DNA of 64,000 nt from Punctularia strigosozonata HHB-11173 SS5. Taxonomy: Eukaryota > Basidiomycota > Agaricomycetes > Corticiales > Punctulariaceae. A program made the translations under genes and the position numbers. The notes beneath the pieces were generated by a model. The model had not been told where the DNA came from, ran no database searches, and saw nothing but the letters and a program-made list of their open reading frames with translations. This document shows, piece by piece, positions 63,722-64,000 of this stretch (the stretch's first letter is position 1; each line of letters opens with the position of its first letter). The DNA is taken from assembly GCF_000264995.1 (NCBI RefSeq), contig NW_006767445.1, forward strand, positions 919,163 to 983,162, written 5' to 3'.

Positions 63722-64000
63722 ATGCTGCCACCTTTTCCGCAGGATGTCCCTGCACATCCTTTATTGATCATCGACTACGATCGCATCGTCGCTGGGGACA
63801 AGGACGAGATTGAATTGTTGTGGGATGCGGCTACCAAACTTGGATTCTGGTAGTGAGTCTCTCCTCGTTCAGAGGCGCACATCTCGACGATCCAATTCAA
63901 TTGAACTCCGGCAGTTTGAAGAACCATGGGGTCGATGCAGAAGCTGAGGCGATGTTCGAGATGGGCAAGGAGACGATGGCATTGCCGCTCGAAGAGAAAC
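63722..64000 (+). CDS. 2-oxoglutarate/Fe(II)-dependent oxygenase, 3' end outside window
   Basis: Exon 1 (63722-63849) reads MLPPFPQDVPAHPLLIIDYD, RIVAGDKDEIELLWDAATKL, GF and exon 2 (from 63915) LKNHGVDAEAEAMFEMGKE, up to the window edge. It matches the first two exons of the oxygenase at 57 kb, with the same intron position and a GTAGTG donor. The catalytic half is not in the window. It lacks the Arg-rich presequence-like extension of the 57-kb gene unless the upstream ATG is used. Confidence 0.85.

Overview
The window is a gene-dense stretch of a basidiomycete nuclear genome, most likely an agaricomycete and possibly a polypore (the order is inference). It has short introns of about 50-70 bp in almost every gene, several GC-AG introns, and agaricomycete-typical families: HNH_2-type nuclear proteins, a TPR-CHAT protein, a DUF2235 hydrolase, a WW-like/transmembrane protein and Kre9/Knh1-like wall proteins. 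No rRNA, tRNA, CRISPR array or LTR element was recognised.

Layout. 1-1.7 kb: 3' part of a sugar transporter. 2.2-9.0 kb: a direct duplication of about 3 kb carrying two HNH genes (A intact, B with one stop), with a C-terminal fragment of a third gene between them. 9.3-12.8 kb: an old-yellow-enzyme (OYE) gene and a secreted protein with 12 Kex2-spaced copies of GGVADW/GGVPDW. 14.15-14.45 kb: a CACTG-ended MITE. 14.6-16.5 kb: a first ATG12 and an NmrA-like gene. 16.9-25.4 kb: three more HNH genes on the minus strand (C dead, D intact, E diverged and intact). 25.9-30.2 kb: a second NmrA-like gene, a quinone-oxidoreductase-like gene with a premature stop, and a second ATG12. 31-32.2 kb: SDHB. 33.3-36.9 kb: a TPR-CHAT protease-like gene. 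37.2-42.2 kb: two more OYE genes and one OYE relic. 42.7-44.6 kb: a DUF2235 hydrolase. 46.5-48.4 kb: an FHA-RING ubiquitin ligase of the Dma/Chfr type. 49.2-54.6 kb: a 2OG-oxygenase relic, a truncated WW-family copy and the full WW-family membrane protein. 55.5-56.5 kb: a Kre9-like wall protein. 57.1-58.6 kb: a 2OG-Fe(II) oxygenase. 59.2-63.3 kb: a chromodomain/coiled-coil protein. 63.7-64 kb: start of another 2OG oxygenase.

Housekeeping genes (SDHB, FHA-RING ligase) sit among repeatedly duplicated accessory families. HNH, NmrA, ATG12, OYE, 2OG-oxygenase and WW-family genes all occur as two or more copies or relics within 64 kb. The HNH copies share more than coding sequence. A box of about 63 bp with a palindromic core (GTGGTTGACCAC and variants) lies upstream of all five, and pieces of an NmrA-like exon are stuck to two of the repeat edges. 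The two strongest leads are the Kex2-repeat peptide precursor at 12.2 kb and this HNH family with its shared promoter box. Exon coordinates given as a list keep the reading frame across every stated junction; all splice sites are inferred from sequence.
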